Assembly (NCBI RefSeq): GCF_003337215.1
Contig: NZ_QPIG01000004.1
Coordinates: 186,001 to 250,000, forward strand
Reading direction: 5' to 3'
DNA length: 64,000 nucleotides
Source of the DNA: Oceanihabitans sediminis
GTDB lineage: Bacteria; Bacteroidota; Bacteroidia; Flavobacteriales; Flavobacteriaceae
The notes under the pieces were generated by a model. The model saw only the letters and a list, made by a program, of their open reading frames with translations. It did no database searches and was not told where the DNA came from. Both the position numbers and the translations under genes were made by a program. Of this stretch, positions 37,346 to 45,770 are shown piece by piece (position 1 is the stretch's first letter; every line of letters starts with the position of its first letter).

Positions 37346-37480
37346 CGCACAACATTGGCTATAGCTAATGCGGGTTAAAGTGTTAAAATGAAAGTAATTA
37401 CAAAAAATAGATTAATCGTTAATCAGAAAGAAAAGTGCATTAAAATCCCGCACTAGCCATAGCCGAGATCGTTGGCAAAA
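37346..37480 (+). repeat. Short-family array site (attC-like)
   Basis: CGCACAAC (37346-37353), left arm GGCTATAGCTAATGCGGG, loop, right arm CCCGCACTAGCCATAGCC, and GTTGGCAAAA (37471-37480). The left end complements 36269; the right end complements 38074-38083 with one transition. Confidence 0.85.
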
Positions 37481-37540
37481 ATAAAATTCACTCTTGCGGT
37501 TAAAAATTAATTTGCATCTGTATATAAACAATAATCGAAA

Positions 37541-38062
37541 ATGTACAAAGCCATTGAAACATCATATGATGGATATAAATTCCGTTCAAGAACTGAAGCA
37601 CGTTGGGCTGTATTCTTTAACCATCTAGGTCTAAAATGGGAATATGAAAAAGAAGGTTTTGTATTACCATCCTTTAGATATTTGCCTGATTTTTGGATAC
37701 CTTGCCCATTATATAAAAAAAATGGAGGTTATTGGTTAGAAATTAAAGGAAACTATCCTACTGAAAAAGAAAGAAAAAAATGTAAAGAACTTGCTAAACT
37801 CACTGGAGACATTACTCTTTTAATATATGAATCAGTTACCGACAAAAATTTTAACCATTTTTCATATTACCCTATTAGAGAAAATAATACTATTACAGAA
37901 ATAAAAGAAACTTGCACTTCCTATGAAAACGAAGACGTTTCTCATCTCATTTTAAGTATGCGTTTTATGGAAGGACAAATGAAAACAATCGAAAACGACA
38001 AATATTTAGAAGCAATGAATAAAGCTAGAAGTGCTCAATTTGAATTTGGTAAGAAAGGATAA
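37541..38062 (+). CDS. Nuclease-fold (PD-(D/E)XK-like) small protein
   Basis: 173 residues. FRSRTEARWAVFFNHLGL, then FRYLPDFWI and GYWLEIKGNYP give the D-x(n)-ExK pattern of a PD-(D/E)XK nuclease; the R-TEARWA helix is typical of a phage/element-borne family of unknown role. Might be a restriction or recombination nuclease. Sole gene of its unit. Confidence 0.75.
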   Translation: MYKAIETSYDGYKFRSRTEARWAVFFNHLGLKWEYEKEGFVLPSFRYLPDFWIPCPLYKKNGGYWLEIKGNYPTEKERKKCKELAKLTGDITLLIYESVTDKNFNHFSYYPIRENNTITEIKETCTSYENEDVSHLILSMRFMEGQMKTIENDKYLEAMNKARSAQFEFGKKG

Positions 38063-38073
38063 ATAAACAAAAC

Positions 38074-38330
38074 TTTTGCTAACAAGGTACTGTGACAAAA
38101 AACAACTAAAAAAGCATTAATTTTCCACCAAGCCACCTCTACAACTACCCTCTTTACAAAGACCTCTTTAGCCCACAAACAAACAGCAACACCCCAACAA
38201 TTATAGAAGAAGTCAAATACAAAGGCATAACCATCTAAAGAAATCTATTTACATTCAAAAATTCCCACATGTAATATTATTTTAGCCAAATTACACACAA
38301 AAATAACTAACCAACCATACAGCTATCGTG
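38074..38330 (+). repeat. Long-family array repeat, copy D, with an SRAP gene fragment
   Basis: Starts TTTTGCTAAC and the left half of the long repeat, then from about 38156 switches to the last part of the SRAP gene (CCTCTTTAGCCC..., including the stop codon context of 25158) and continues with the right half. The terminal hairpin is lost; GTGGGCAAAC near 38320 may be what is left of the unit start. Confidence 0.75.
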
Positions 38331-38347
38331 GGCAAACATTTTAAAAA

Positions 38348-39358
38348 CTAGACGTGAATTAATTCAAAAGAATAATTATAATCTATTAATCCCTTACTTT
38401 TCTCATTGTCAATCCACGCTTTTTCTTCGTGACTTAATTCTCTAATTTCTTTCGCGTTGTACTTTTCGAACTTTGAAACAATTTCAGCTAAAATATCTAT
38501 TTCAGATTTTTCAAATAATGCACTCTTAAATGTTTTTGATGGGATTGTAATAAACTCTTCACCAACTAAACCACTTGGATATTGAACCGAAATTAAATCT
38601 ACAATTTGTTGATCTGAAAGATAATCGAATAACGTTCTAAATTTCTTCGGAACTGGACCGTGTGTATGTGCGAAATAACGTGTTCCACTTATCGAAACAC
38701 CTGTTAATTTATAATGTAAAAAATCTGAATAAAACAATAATTTATTCATTTTGGTAGGAGTTACTCGTAACTTTTCAGTAAAATACACTACCATCTCAAT
38801 TAGTTTATCAAAATTTGGTTTTTTATATCCAGAAAAATTATCAGGCAAAAAGTTATAATCAAAAACATAGTCAATCAATTCTTGTTTTCTTTTATTTAGC
38901 ACTTCTTCTTTTCTAACTTTGGCAATATTTCTTAAAAACTTCTCTCTTTGTGTTTCTGAAATCTCATTATTACTTTTTATCAATCCTTTTAAAGTTCCTT
39001 CACTATTAATTACTGCTTTTAATAAAGCAGCATTAGCCAAACTAGGCACTTCCCCTTTTTCATAATTACTATAACTATTAACACCTAAACCTAATACTTT
39101 GGTTATATCTGCATAACTAAAAGAGTATTTATCTCTAAATTCTCTTATTTCTTCTGGAAATGGAACATTATGTTTATCTCTATATTGATTATAAACTTGA
39201 TTTAAATTAAATTCATCTAACTCTGTGGTTGTAAATGACTCACCACTTTCTTCACAAAAATAACTCTTGTGATTATACTCAAATTCTTCTTTTCGAAAAA
39301 CCAAAATACTCTTCTCAATTTGTAAGATCATCTCCTTACCTGTGATTGGACTTTTCAT
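38348..39358 (-). CDS. Panacea (DUF4065) antitoxin with helix-turn-helix domain
   Basis: 336 residues: an N-terminal MqsA-like piece (MKSPITGKEM; most zinc cysteines missing, one remains in YFCEESGE), a helix-turn-helix domain (SYADITKVLGLGVNSYSNYE, about 80-105), and the Panacea/DUF4065 domain (MNKLLFYSDFLHYKLTG ... AHTHGPVPKKF). Panacea proteins neutralise varied toxins. It ends the two-gene unit with the gene at 39372 upstream by 13 bases. Confidence 0.88.
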   Translation of the reverse strand: MKSPITGKEMILQIEKSILVFRKEEFEYNHKSYFCEESGESFTTTELDEFNLNQVYNQYRDKHNVPFPEEIREFRDKYSFSYADITKVLGLGVNSYSNYEKGEVPSLANAALLKAVINSEGTLKGLIKSNNEISETQREKFLRNIAKVRKEEVLNKRKQELIDYVFDYNFLPDNFSGYKKPNFDKLIEMVVYFTEKLRVTPTKMNKLLFYSDFLHYKLTGVSISGTRYFAHTHGPVPKKFRTLFDYLSDQQIVDLISVQYPSGLVGEEFITIPSKTFKSALFEKSEIDILAEIVSKFEKYNAKEIRELSHEEKAWIDNEKSKGLIDYNYSFELIHV

Positions 39359-39371
39359 AATTGTTTGTTTT

Positions 39372-39728
39372 TTAGTTTGATTTCTTAAGAGGGAATTCCA
39401 TAGGATGTTCCGCCTTATGAAAAGAGATGCAAACTGCTCCTCCAGTCATTTTTGAAATAGTCAATTTAATATAGACTTGTTGGCCTTTAATTAATTTCCC
39501 GAAAACCCACATTTCAGTTCCACCTTGTTGAGTTTCTTCTAAAGGACCTTCACTGTAATCCTCTACTTCTAAATTCAAAATTAATTCTTCACGCATTTTA
39601 GCGGTAATACTTAAATCTGCAAGATTCTGAATATTATTTTTAGGACGATTGAAGAAGATTATGCCAAAAGACTTTATAATCGCCTTAAGTTCTTGCAAAA
39701 AAGATTTTATAACTAATTTATCCGCCAT
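39372..39728 (-). CDS. Likely toxin partner (MqsR-like) of the Panacea antitoxin
   Basis: 118 residues. The segment MREELILNLEVEDYSEGP ... MWVFGK ... VYIKLTISK ... CISFHKAEHPMEFP resembles MqsR/RelE-type ribosome-dependent or free mRNA interferases coded before MqsA/Panacea antitoxins. First gene of the pair. If so, the pair would also stabilise the array. Confidence 0.7.
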   Translation of the reverse strand: MADKLVIKSFLQELKAIIKSFGIIFFNRPKNNIQNLADLSITAKMREELILNLEVEDYSEGPLEETQQGGTEMWVFGKLIKGQQVYIKLTISKMTGGAVCISFHKAEHPMEFPLKKSN

Positions 39729-39829
39729 ATTAACGTGTTAAATTCTTTGCAAATATAAGCATAAAATTGCAATATATCATTTTAAAGTTTAATATTTAAC
39801 ATTTCAACAACCATAAAACCACTTTAAGG

Positions 39830-39990
39830 TGATCAAAATAACAAATAAAAAGCATCAGTCGTTCACCAAGCCACCTCTATAACCACCCTCATATATCAGT
39901 GCAGACCTTACATCAACAAAAGCTTATTACAACTACAGTCTAAAACAACTAAAAAATTCACCCCTAACCAACCTAATTCCCATACCCCCA
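39830..39990 (+). repeat. Left half of a long-family repeat, copy E
   Basis: From CAAAATAACAAATAAAAAGC through TCACCAAGCCACCTC and AAAAGCTTATTACAAC this matches the left half of copy A; then the nuclease gene starts. The right half resumes after that gene (41110). No clear unit-end pair precedes it. Confidence 0.65.
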
Positions 39991-40034
39991 CCCTACATTT
40001 CCTCTAAATAGTAAAGTTTCATATATTTATAATT

Positions 40035-41087
40035 ATGAAAACAAGATTACTATTAGCTTTATTATTTCCATTTCTAGTATTCAGCCAAACGCCACAATAC
40101 TATGCAAATATTGATTTCTCCCAATCAGGCGAAAACTTAAAAGCACAACTAACCACACTAATAACAAACACCCATACAAACCCACTACCCTACACAGCAT
40201 CCGCAACAGACACATGGGATGTCATCAGGCAATCAGACCTAGTACAACAACAAAGCAACAATGTCCTTTTAGTATATGGCTATAATGACAACGACACACA
40301 AACCTTTAACGACCGTACCAGAAGTAAAAACCTAACCTGTCATACCTCAACCTGCAATGGACTATGGAACAGAGAACACGTTTTTCCAAGATCACTAGCA
40401 AACCCAAATCTAGATGTATCCTACCCAGGAGCAGGAACAGATGTACATAATCTAAGAAGCGCCGACAGCCAATTCAATTCCTCTAGAAGCAATCGAATCT
40501 TTCAAGATGGCTCAGGAAACGCTACAATAACAAGCATAGGCAACTTTTACCCAGGAGACGAACACAAAGGAGACATCGCACGCATAATCATGTATATGTA
40601 CACCAGATACCCAAACCAATGCGAAGCAATAAATACAGGCTACGGAACAGCAAACAACGCACCTTTAGCAGATATGCCAGACCTATTTTTAAAATGGAAT
40701 GCAGAAGACCCAGTATCTCAATTTGAAATCGACAGAAACGAAATCATCTATCAAAACCAAGGCAACAGAAATCCATATATCGACAACCCATACCTAGCAA
40801 CCCTAATCTGGAACGGACAAGAAGCCCAAGACACCTGGGGAACACTATCCATAACAAACTATCAAGAAAACCAACTAGCCATTTACCCAACACACACAAC
40901 AGACTATATTTACATTACCGGAAACACTAAAAACATAAACTATACTATTCACAACCTACTAGGCCAAGAAATAATAAAAGCAACAACCAAGAACCAAATC
41001 GAAGTAGCAACTTTACAAAACGGAATATACATCCTAAACCTTTGGTACAACAACACAAAACAAACTAAAAAAATCATCAAGATCTAG
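40035..41087 (+). CDS. Secreted endonuclease I with type IX sorting domain
   Basis: 350 residues. Signal peptide (to VFSQ), endonuclease I domain with NREHVFPRSLAN near residue 115 and VHNLRSADSQFNSSRSNR, and a short sorting domain (LAIYPTHTTDYIYI ... NGIYILNL). Extracellular DNase. AC-rich codon use like umuC and SRAP suggests it belongs to the old backbone. It is enclosed by the two halves of a single long repeat. Confidence 0.92.
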   Translation: MKTRLLLALLFPFLVFSQTPQYYANIDFSQSGENLKAQLTTLITNTHTNPLPYTASATDTWDVIRQSDLVQQQSNNVLLVYGYNDNDTQTFNDRTRSKNLTCHTSTCNGLWNREHVFPRSLANPNLDVSYPGAGTDVHNLRSADSQFNSSRSNRIFQDGSGNATITSIGNFYPGDEHKGDIARIIMYMYTRYPNQCEAINTGYGTANNAPLADMPDLFLKWNAEDPVSQFEIDRNEIIYQNQGNRNPYIDNPYLATLIWNGQEAQDTWGTLSITNYQENQLAIYPTHTTDYIYITGNTKNINYTIHNLLGQEIIKATTKNQIEVATLQNGIYILNLWYNNTKQTKKIIKI

Positions 41088-41109
41088 CCCCTTTTCTGCC
41101 TACCTAATA

Positions 41110-41258
41110 ATGTATATAGTACTTAAAACTAGAAAAAGAAAATTCCCACAATTAAATAATTATCCCTAAATTTCAACCTCAAAACAAACCAAACACACAC
41201 AAAACATCCATATAAGAGGAATAAACTCCCTTGGGTGTTTATACAACCATTGGGCAAC
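41110..41258 (+). repeat. Right half of a long-family repeat, copy F
   Basis: Resumes at AAAATTCCCACAATTAAAT, runs to the AAACTCCC/GGGTGTTT hairpin and ACAACC, and ends in ATTGGGCAAC (41249-41258). GTTGCCCAAC at 42515-42524 is its reverse complement except for the first base (A for G). Confidence 0.78.
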
Positions 41259-41330
41259 ATTAAACAACACACTTCGATAATTAACATTTTAAACATATAC
41301 TTAATTTAGCATCACTCTTATTTAATTTTT

Positions 41331-41380
41331 TTGGAATATTCTTAAATAGGAAGTACTTTTGTTTAAGTTTATACTTAAAT
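41331..41380 (+). promoter_or_regulatory. Promoter and possible operator of the Fic gene
   Basis: TTG at 41331-41333, 20 bases, TACTTTTG at 41354-41361. Just after it TTTAAGT/ACTTAAA (41363-41369 / 41374-41380) forms an inverted repeat at the expected transcription start, a natural operator for the winged-helix end of the Fic protein. Confidence 0.55.
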
Positions 41381-41385
41381 TAAAG

Positions 41386-42510
41386 ATGAAAACATTCAAA
41401 TCTGGTAATTACATTAATCAAGGAACTTATAAAAGTTTCCAACCAACCAAAATAAATCAAAAATGGACAATTGACGATATGGAGGTATTAAACCTTTTAA
41501 GTCAAGCAGACAGACAACTTGGAAGACTCGATATGTATTCAGAGTACATTCCAAACATTGATTTATTTATCAGTATGCACGTTTTAAAAGAAGCAACTCA
41601 ATCAAGTAAAATTGAAGGAACAAAAACAAATATAGAAGATGCCTTATTAGACAAAGAAGATGTAAATGATGAAAAAAGAGATGATTGGGAAGAAGTACAA
41701 AATTATATAGAAGCATTAAATTCCGCTATTAAAAAATTAGAAAAATTACCTTTATCTTCAAGATTAATAAAAGAAACTCATAATATATTACTGCAAGGAG
41801 TAAGAGGAAAACATAAGCTTCCTGGAGACTTCCGAAGTAGTCAAAACTGGATAGGTGGAGCGAGTATTAATGATGCTACATTTATTCCACCAATTCACAC
41901 AAGTGTCAACGAATATATGGGTGATTTAGAGAATTTCGCCCACAATACAGAATCATTTTTCCCAGACTTACTCAAAATTGCATTAATACATTATCAATTT
42001 GAAACAATTCATCCTTTTCTTGATGGTAATGGAAGAGTCGGTCGATTAATGATTACATTGTATTTGGTTGAAAAAGGTATATTAAAAAAACCTATACTTT
42101 ATCTTTCAGATTTCTTTGAAAGAAACAGGATGCTATATTACGATAACCTTACAAGAGTTAGAGAAAAAAGTGATTTAAGTCAATGGTTCAAATTCTTTTT
42201 AGTGGGAGTAATAGAAACTGCAAAAAATGGAATTAATACATTTGATAGTATTTTAAAATTACAAAAAGAAGTTGAAGTTAAATTACAAACATTAGGAAGT
42301 CGTTCATACAATGCACAATTAATTTTAATTCATCTTTATCAAAAACCTATTGTAGATGCTCAAAAAGTAAAAGAATTGACAGGTTTGTCATCACCTTCTG
42401 TTTATAAACTAATAGAAGAACTTGAAAAGCTCGAAATATTGACTGAAATAACTGGTGCAAAAAGAGGGAAGATTTATTTATTTAGAGAGTACACAAAACT
42501 ATTCAAATAA
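41386..42510 (+). CDS. Fic-family AMP-transferase-like protein
   Basis: 374 residues from the ATG at 41386; an upstream ATG at 41359 falls inside the promoter. An N-terminal inhibitory-like motif (SSKIEGT), the Fic motif HPFLDGNGRVGR near residue 210 with the catalytic histidine, and a C-terminal winged-helix domain (LTGLSSPSVYKLIEELEKL). Fic proteins of this Fic/DUF4172-like layout modify proteins with AMP; the target is unknown. Only gene of its unit. Confidence 0.92.
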   Translation: MKTFKSGNYINQGTYKSFQPTKINQKWTIDDMEVLNLLSQADRQLGRLDMYSEYIPNIDLFISMHVLKEATQSSKIEGTKTNIEDALLDKEDVNDEKRDDWEEVQNYIEALNSAIKKLEKLPLSSRLIKETHNILLQGVRGKHKLPGDFRSSQNWIGGASINDATFIPPIHTSVNEYMGDLENFAHNTESFFPDLLKIALIHYQFETIHPFLDGNGRVGRLMITLYLVEKGILKKPILYLSDFFERNRMLYYDNLTRVREKSDLSQWFKFFLVGVIETAKNGINTFDSILKLQKEVEVKLQTLGSRSYNAQLILIHLYQKPIVDAQKVKELTGLSSPSVYKLIEELEKLEILTEITGAKRGKIYLFREYTKLFK

Positions 42511-42514
42511 AAAC

Positions 42515-42649
42515 GTTGCCCAACAATGGCTATAAGTAATTGCTTGTTCTCGTTTACTTCTAAAATCCTTACGGTTTTCAGTTTGGTGTGTACTTGCAAA
42601 GTTAAGTGCTAAAACACGCAACAAACCTTATACAAAACCGTTAGCAAAC
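42515..42649 (+). repeat. Short-family array site (attC-like), weaker stem
   Basis: GTTGCCCAAC, left arm GGCTATAAGTAATTGC, long loop, right arm GCAACAAACCTTATAC, and GTTAGCAAAC (42640-42649). TATAAG/CTTATA and TTGC/GCAA pair. Begins 4 bases after the Fic stop. Confidence 0.7.
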
Positions 42650-42689
42650 ATTTAACCACTGTTTTGGTAGAAAAGATATAATCAGAATT

Positions 42690-43016
42690 ATGGATATTGA
42701 TAAAATAATACAATTGAATCTTAAAAACATATGCAACTTTAACAAAGACATATTAAGAGAAGATATTGTAGATGAAAACAGTAATTCATACTACGAAAAC
42801 AATGAAAAACAAAAAGCTAATAGAATTGTTTATATAATGGAAAGAGAAGGTTTAATTTTTATAGAGCAAGGAATAATCTTTGCTTCATTTAAAAGCCTTA
42901 GAATACAAGAAAAAGGCGGATGGAAAAATCACGTAAGAAAAGAATGCGCTATAAAGATCTTATCTAATGTATCGCTAGTTGTTGGGATTGTGCTATCTAT
43001 ACTCAGTTTTTCCTAA
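42690..43016 (+). CDS. Small protein with a C-terminal membrane helix
   Basis: 108 residues: acidic, asparagine-rich N-terminus, a winged-helix-like segment (RIVYIMEREGLIFIEQGI), and a C-terminal hydrophobic helix (ILSNVSLVVGIVLSILSF). A tail-anchored protein of unknown function. TTTCCTAAC directly at the stop resembles the expected unit end (TTTGCTAAC), so a decayed array site may follow. Confidence 0.65.
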   Translation: MDIDKIIQLNLKNICNFNKDILREDIVDENSNSYYENNEKQKANRIVYIMEREGLIFIEQGIIFASFKSLRIQEKGGWKNHVRKECAIKILSNVSLVVGIVLSILSFS

Positions 43017-43127
43017 CGTGTATATAAGTAACATATAATTTATTTGAGATATCATAAATAATACAGACAATACAAACCTTATTTTTAGTTTTTTAGAAAT
43101 CATAATAATTTTAAATTTTAGTTAATA

Positions 43128-43319
43128 ATGATAAAGACAATAGAAACAGAATTAAACCATGAAAAACTTATTAATGAATTAAAAAAAGTAAGTTTTCCAA
43201 GAGGAACTTCACATAGAATTAACAGAGACAGAAACGGATTTAACATAACTATAGACGGACACGAACACGATATCAACGATGTTGTAAGTCAATTAAAAAT
43301 CCTCAGTATTATAGCCTAA
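43128..43319 (+). CDS. Small protein of unknown function
   Basis: 63 residues (MIKTIETELNHEKLINELKK ... FNITIDGHEHDINDVVSQL), likely one alpha/beta domain. A good start and compact protein-like composition support it, but no family is recognised. Confidence 0.5.
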   Translation: MIKTIETELNHEKLINELKKVSFPRGTSHRINRDRNGFNITIDGHEHDINDVVSQLKILSIIA

Positions 43320-43323
43320 ACAA

Positions 43324-43500
43324 TCACCTAGAAGAACGCCTTTGTTTTTCAAAGAGCCTATTGTTTTTTAAAATTTCAAAATCATTTAAAATATCATGGT
43401 TATTCTCGAAAGTCAGTTCAGCCCAAGAAATAGGGAGTTCAATATTAAACTCATCATCTTTTAATTTAACATCATTCACTATACAATTAACCTCATCCAT
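43324..43500 (-). CDS. Small acidic protein, minus strand
   Basis: 58 codons, ATG at 43500 to TGA at 43324: MDEVNCIVNDVKLKDDEFNI, then ELPISWAELTFENNHDIL, with a basic end (KQRRSSR). Composition is strongly protein-like. It converges with the gene at 43128 and ends 15 bases before the next array site. The plus-strand frame across it (43361-43717) has a low-complexity translation and is not a gene. Confidence 0.5.
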   Translation of the reverse strand: MDEVNCIVNDVKLKDDEFNIELPISWAELTFENNHDILNDFEILKNNRLFEKQRRSSR

Positions 43501-43514
43501 TATAAAAAACCAAC

Positions 43515-43805
43515 AGCCAACAAAACACTACAGCAAAAAACAACTAAAAAAGCATCAATTTTCAACCAAAACACTGCTATTACACCCTTCATATAACAAT
43601 CCAGACCTTCCAACTGCAAAAGCTTGTTACAACATCTCAAAAACAAGCAAAAAACCATCCCACATAAATACAATTAACCTAAAAAGTATATCCCCACAAT
43701 TAAATAATAATCCCTAAATTACATCCTCAAAACAAACTAAACACACACAAAACATCCATATAAGAGGAAGAAACTCACTATGTAGTTTATCCCATTGTTA
43801 GGCAC
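43515..43805 (+). repeat. Long-family array repeat, copy G
   Basis: Begins AGCCAAC, has CAAAACACTACAGCAAAAAA in place of CAAAGTACTGTGG, and 43542-43776 is identical to 48292-48526 of copy I. The terminal hairpin is AAACT/AGTTT, a compensated variant of AAACTCCC/GGGTGTTT. Ends GTTAGGCAC (43797-43805), exact reverse complement of 45455-45463. Confidence 0.82.
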
Positions 43806-43837
43806 AAGTTAAAAAACGAAACGATAGAAAATAAACT

Positions 43838-44368
43838 ATGTGTTACAAAATGATTTTAGACATATTGACCACTATTGGTACCGTTGGTGCAGTTGTGATT
43901 GGAATGGTTGCAATCTATCACTCAAATAAGAATAGTAAACGTGAAATTAAAATCCACAAATTAGAGGAGATTTTTGAGTTAATCCAGTCTTTAAGCAGAT
44001 ATTATGGGAGGTTTAAAGAGCTTTATTTTTCTATTGAAGATTTACGAGATAAAAAGAAAAAAGACATTCAAACATTGTCCGACTATTACAAAATAAGAGA
44101 TAAAAAAATATCACCTTCTGAAAGACAAAAAATCATATCTGATTTATCACGATTAGAAGTTTTGTCCAAATGTTATACAGAAGACTCTCTTCTAAATAAA
44201 ATTTTGGAATACGAGGAACTAATGTATTCATTTTCTGATTTTGTTTTTCACGGAGGCAGTTTGCATCAAGAGTTAAAATGGAAGAATGGCTTTCCTACCT
44301 ACGAAGAATATGGCAGTATAATTGATGAATTAAAAAAATTACTAATAGACAATATAAAAAGAAAATGA
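43838..44368 (+). CDS. Membrane-anchored coiled-coil protein
   Basis: 176 residues with one N-terminal membrane helix (ILTTIGTVGAVVIGMVAIYH) and a long charged helical part (KLEEIFELIQSLSRYYGRFKE). The start could also be the ATG at 43850. Overlaps the next gene by 4 bases (ATGA), so the two are coupled and likely work together. Function unknown. Confidence 0.75.
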   Translation: MCYKMILDILTTIGTVGAVVIGMVAIYHSNKNSKREIKIHKLEEIFELIQSLSRYYGRFKELYFSIEDLRDKKKKDIQTLSDYYKIRDKKISPSERQKIISDLSRLEVLSKCYTEDSLLNKILEYEELMYSFSDFVFHGGSLHQELKWKNGFPTYEEYGSIIDELKKLLIDNIKRK

Positions 44369-45462
44369 AAAATAAAAGTAACGCAGCTGTTTTAGCTTTT
44401 TTTTTAGGAGGTTTTGGAATTCAGAAATTTTATCTCGGAGAAACAGTAAAAGGAATACTTTCTCTTTTATTCTTTTGGACTTTTATACCTTCTTTCGTTG
44501 GACTTTATGATTGTATAAAACTATCACGAATGTCTAAAGAATGTTTTGAAGTTAAATACAATAAAAATCAAAATTTAAAATGTGCAACTTGCAAAAGTAA
44601 ATTAACAAAAATTAATGTTTCATTTTGGAGTTTTGGAGTTGACAAAGGTGCTTGTAAAACGTGTTTTCAAAAAATAAGAAATCATAGTAAAGAAACAGGG
44701 AAATATGAATTTGAAGATGATGAACTTCAAAAAATACTTAATGGGGTAATAAAAAACAGACCACTTCCTAAAACAAATAAAAACACGTTTTATGTGCCAG
44801 AAGAAGAAACTATTGAGGATTTTGAATTACCACAAGATTTGGACTCAATTAAACTTAATTCTTTAGCCCAAATAACATATATTGATTCAAAAGGTCAAAA
44901 AAGTGAGAGAAGAATTACGATACTTTCTGTAAGCCAAACATTAAATGATAATTATATAATTAAAGCTTATTGTCACGAAAAAAAATCTCAAAGAACTTTT
45001 AGGTTAGAAAGAATACAGCAACTAACCGATATAGAAACGGGTGAAATTTTTGAAAACCCAAATCAATATTTTATAGAGAGGTTTCAAGATTCACCAATTG
45101 GAATGATTACTAAAATTTTCCAAGAATTAGAATCTGAGATATTAATCTTGACTTTTGTTGCAAGAGCGGACGGCTATTTAAGAGCCAAAGAGCGTGCTAT
45201 AATTATGAATTTTATAATTGACAAATCTAATAGTGATTTAGACAAAGAATTATTAGAAGATGAAATAAGAAGAACGTATTGTGAAAGTCAAGATTTTAGA
45301 GATTCCTTGAAAAAAATGAGCTATGAAACTGTTGAATATAGGACACAAATATTGGATTTGTCAACAGATATTGTAAATACGGACAAAAATCCTGACCCAA
45401 TGGAATTAGGTGCTTTAGAATTAATAAAGAGAGATTTAAAACTAAAAAAAGCCAGTGCCTAA
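44365..45462 (+). CDS. TM2-domain, zinc-ribbon and TerB-like protein
   Basis: 365 residues: a TM2 domain at the start (AVLAFFLGGFGIQKFYLGE), a four-cysteine zinc ribbon (CATC ... CKTC, about 73-100), a WYL-like small barrel (about 170-240; RTFRLERIQQL), and a helical TerB-like C-terminus (LTFVARADGYLRAKERAIIM). The combination of membrane anchor, ligand-binding WYL-like part and TerB-like end suggests a membrane sensor, perhaps in stress or phage defence. Its TAA stop lies inside the array site that follows (GTGCCTAAC). Confidence 0.75.
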   Translation: MKNKSNAAVLAFFLGGFGIQKFYLGETVKGILSLLFFWTFIPSFVGLYDCIKLSRMSKECFEVKYNKNQNLKCATCKSKLTKINVSFWSFGVDKGACKTCFQKIRNHSKETGKYEFEDDELQKILNGVIKNRPLPKTNKNTFYVPEEETIEDFELPQDLDSIKLNSLAQITYIDSKGQKSERRITILSVSQTLNDNYIIKAYCHEKKSQRTFRLERIQQLTDIETGEIFENPNQYFIERFQDSPIGMITKIFQELESEILILTFVARADGYLRAKERAIIMNFIIDKSNSDLDKELLEDEIRRTYCESQDFRDSLKKMSYETVEYRTQILDLSTDIVNTDKNPDPMELGALELIKRDLKLKKASA

Positions 45463-45749
45463 CAAAGTACTGTGGTAAAAAACAAGTAAAAAAGCATTAA
45501 TTTTTCACCCTTTCACTTAGCAATTAAACACTCAAACCCCTCTATCTTTTATATTCTTTAGACTTTCTAGTGCACAGATGAATTTCGACACTAACCAATA
45601 AACATCCAAAACCCCAAAATTTCAAAACGTAAGTTCCTACAATAAATAATATTTCATTAAATTACACATCAAAATAAATCAACCTACATCCAAAAAAGTA
45701 TATATAATAGGAATAAACTCCCAAGGGTGTTTATACAACCGTTGTATGC
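45455..45749 (+). repeat. Long-family array repeat, copy H
   Basis: GTGCCTAAC (45455-45463) then CAAAGTACTGTGGTAAAAAA, a diverged body, AAACTCCC/GGGTGTTT hairpin, ACAACC and GTTGTATGC (45741-45749), exact reverse complement of 48266-48274. Confidence 0.85.
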
Positions 45750-45770
45750 AAGGCAAAAAAAAATCGCTAA

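Noticed and set aside
43361-43717. 118-codon frame running into copy G
   Set aside because: Low-complexity translation, half inside a repeat and antisense to the likely small gene 43324-43500.
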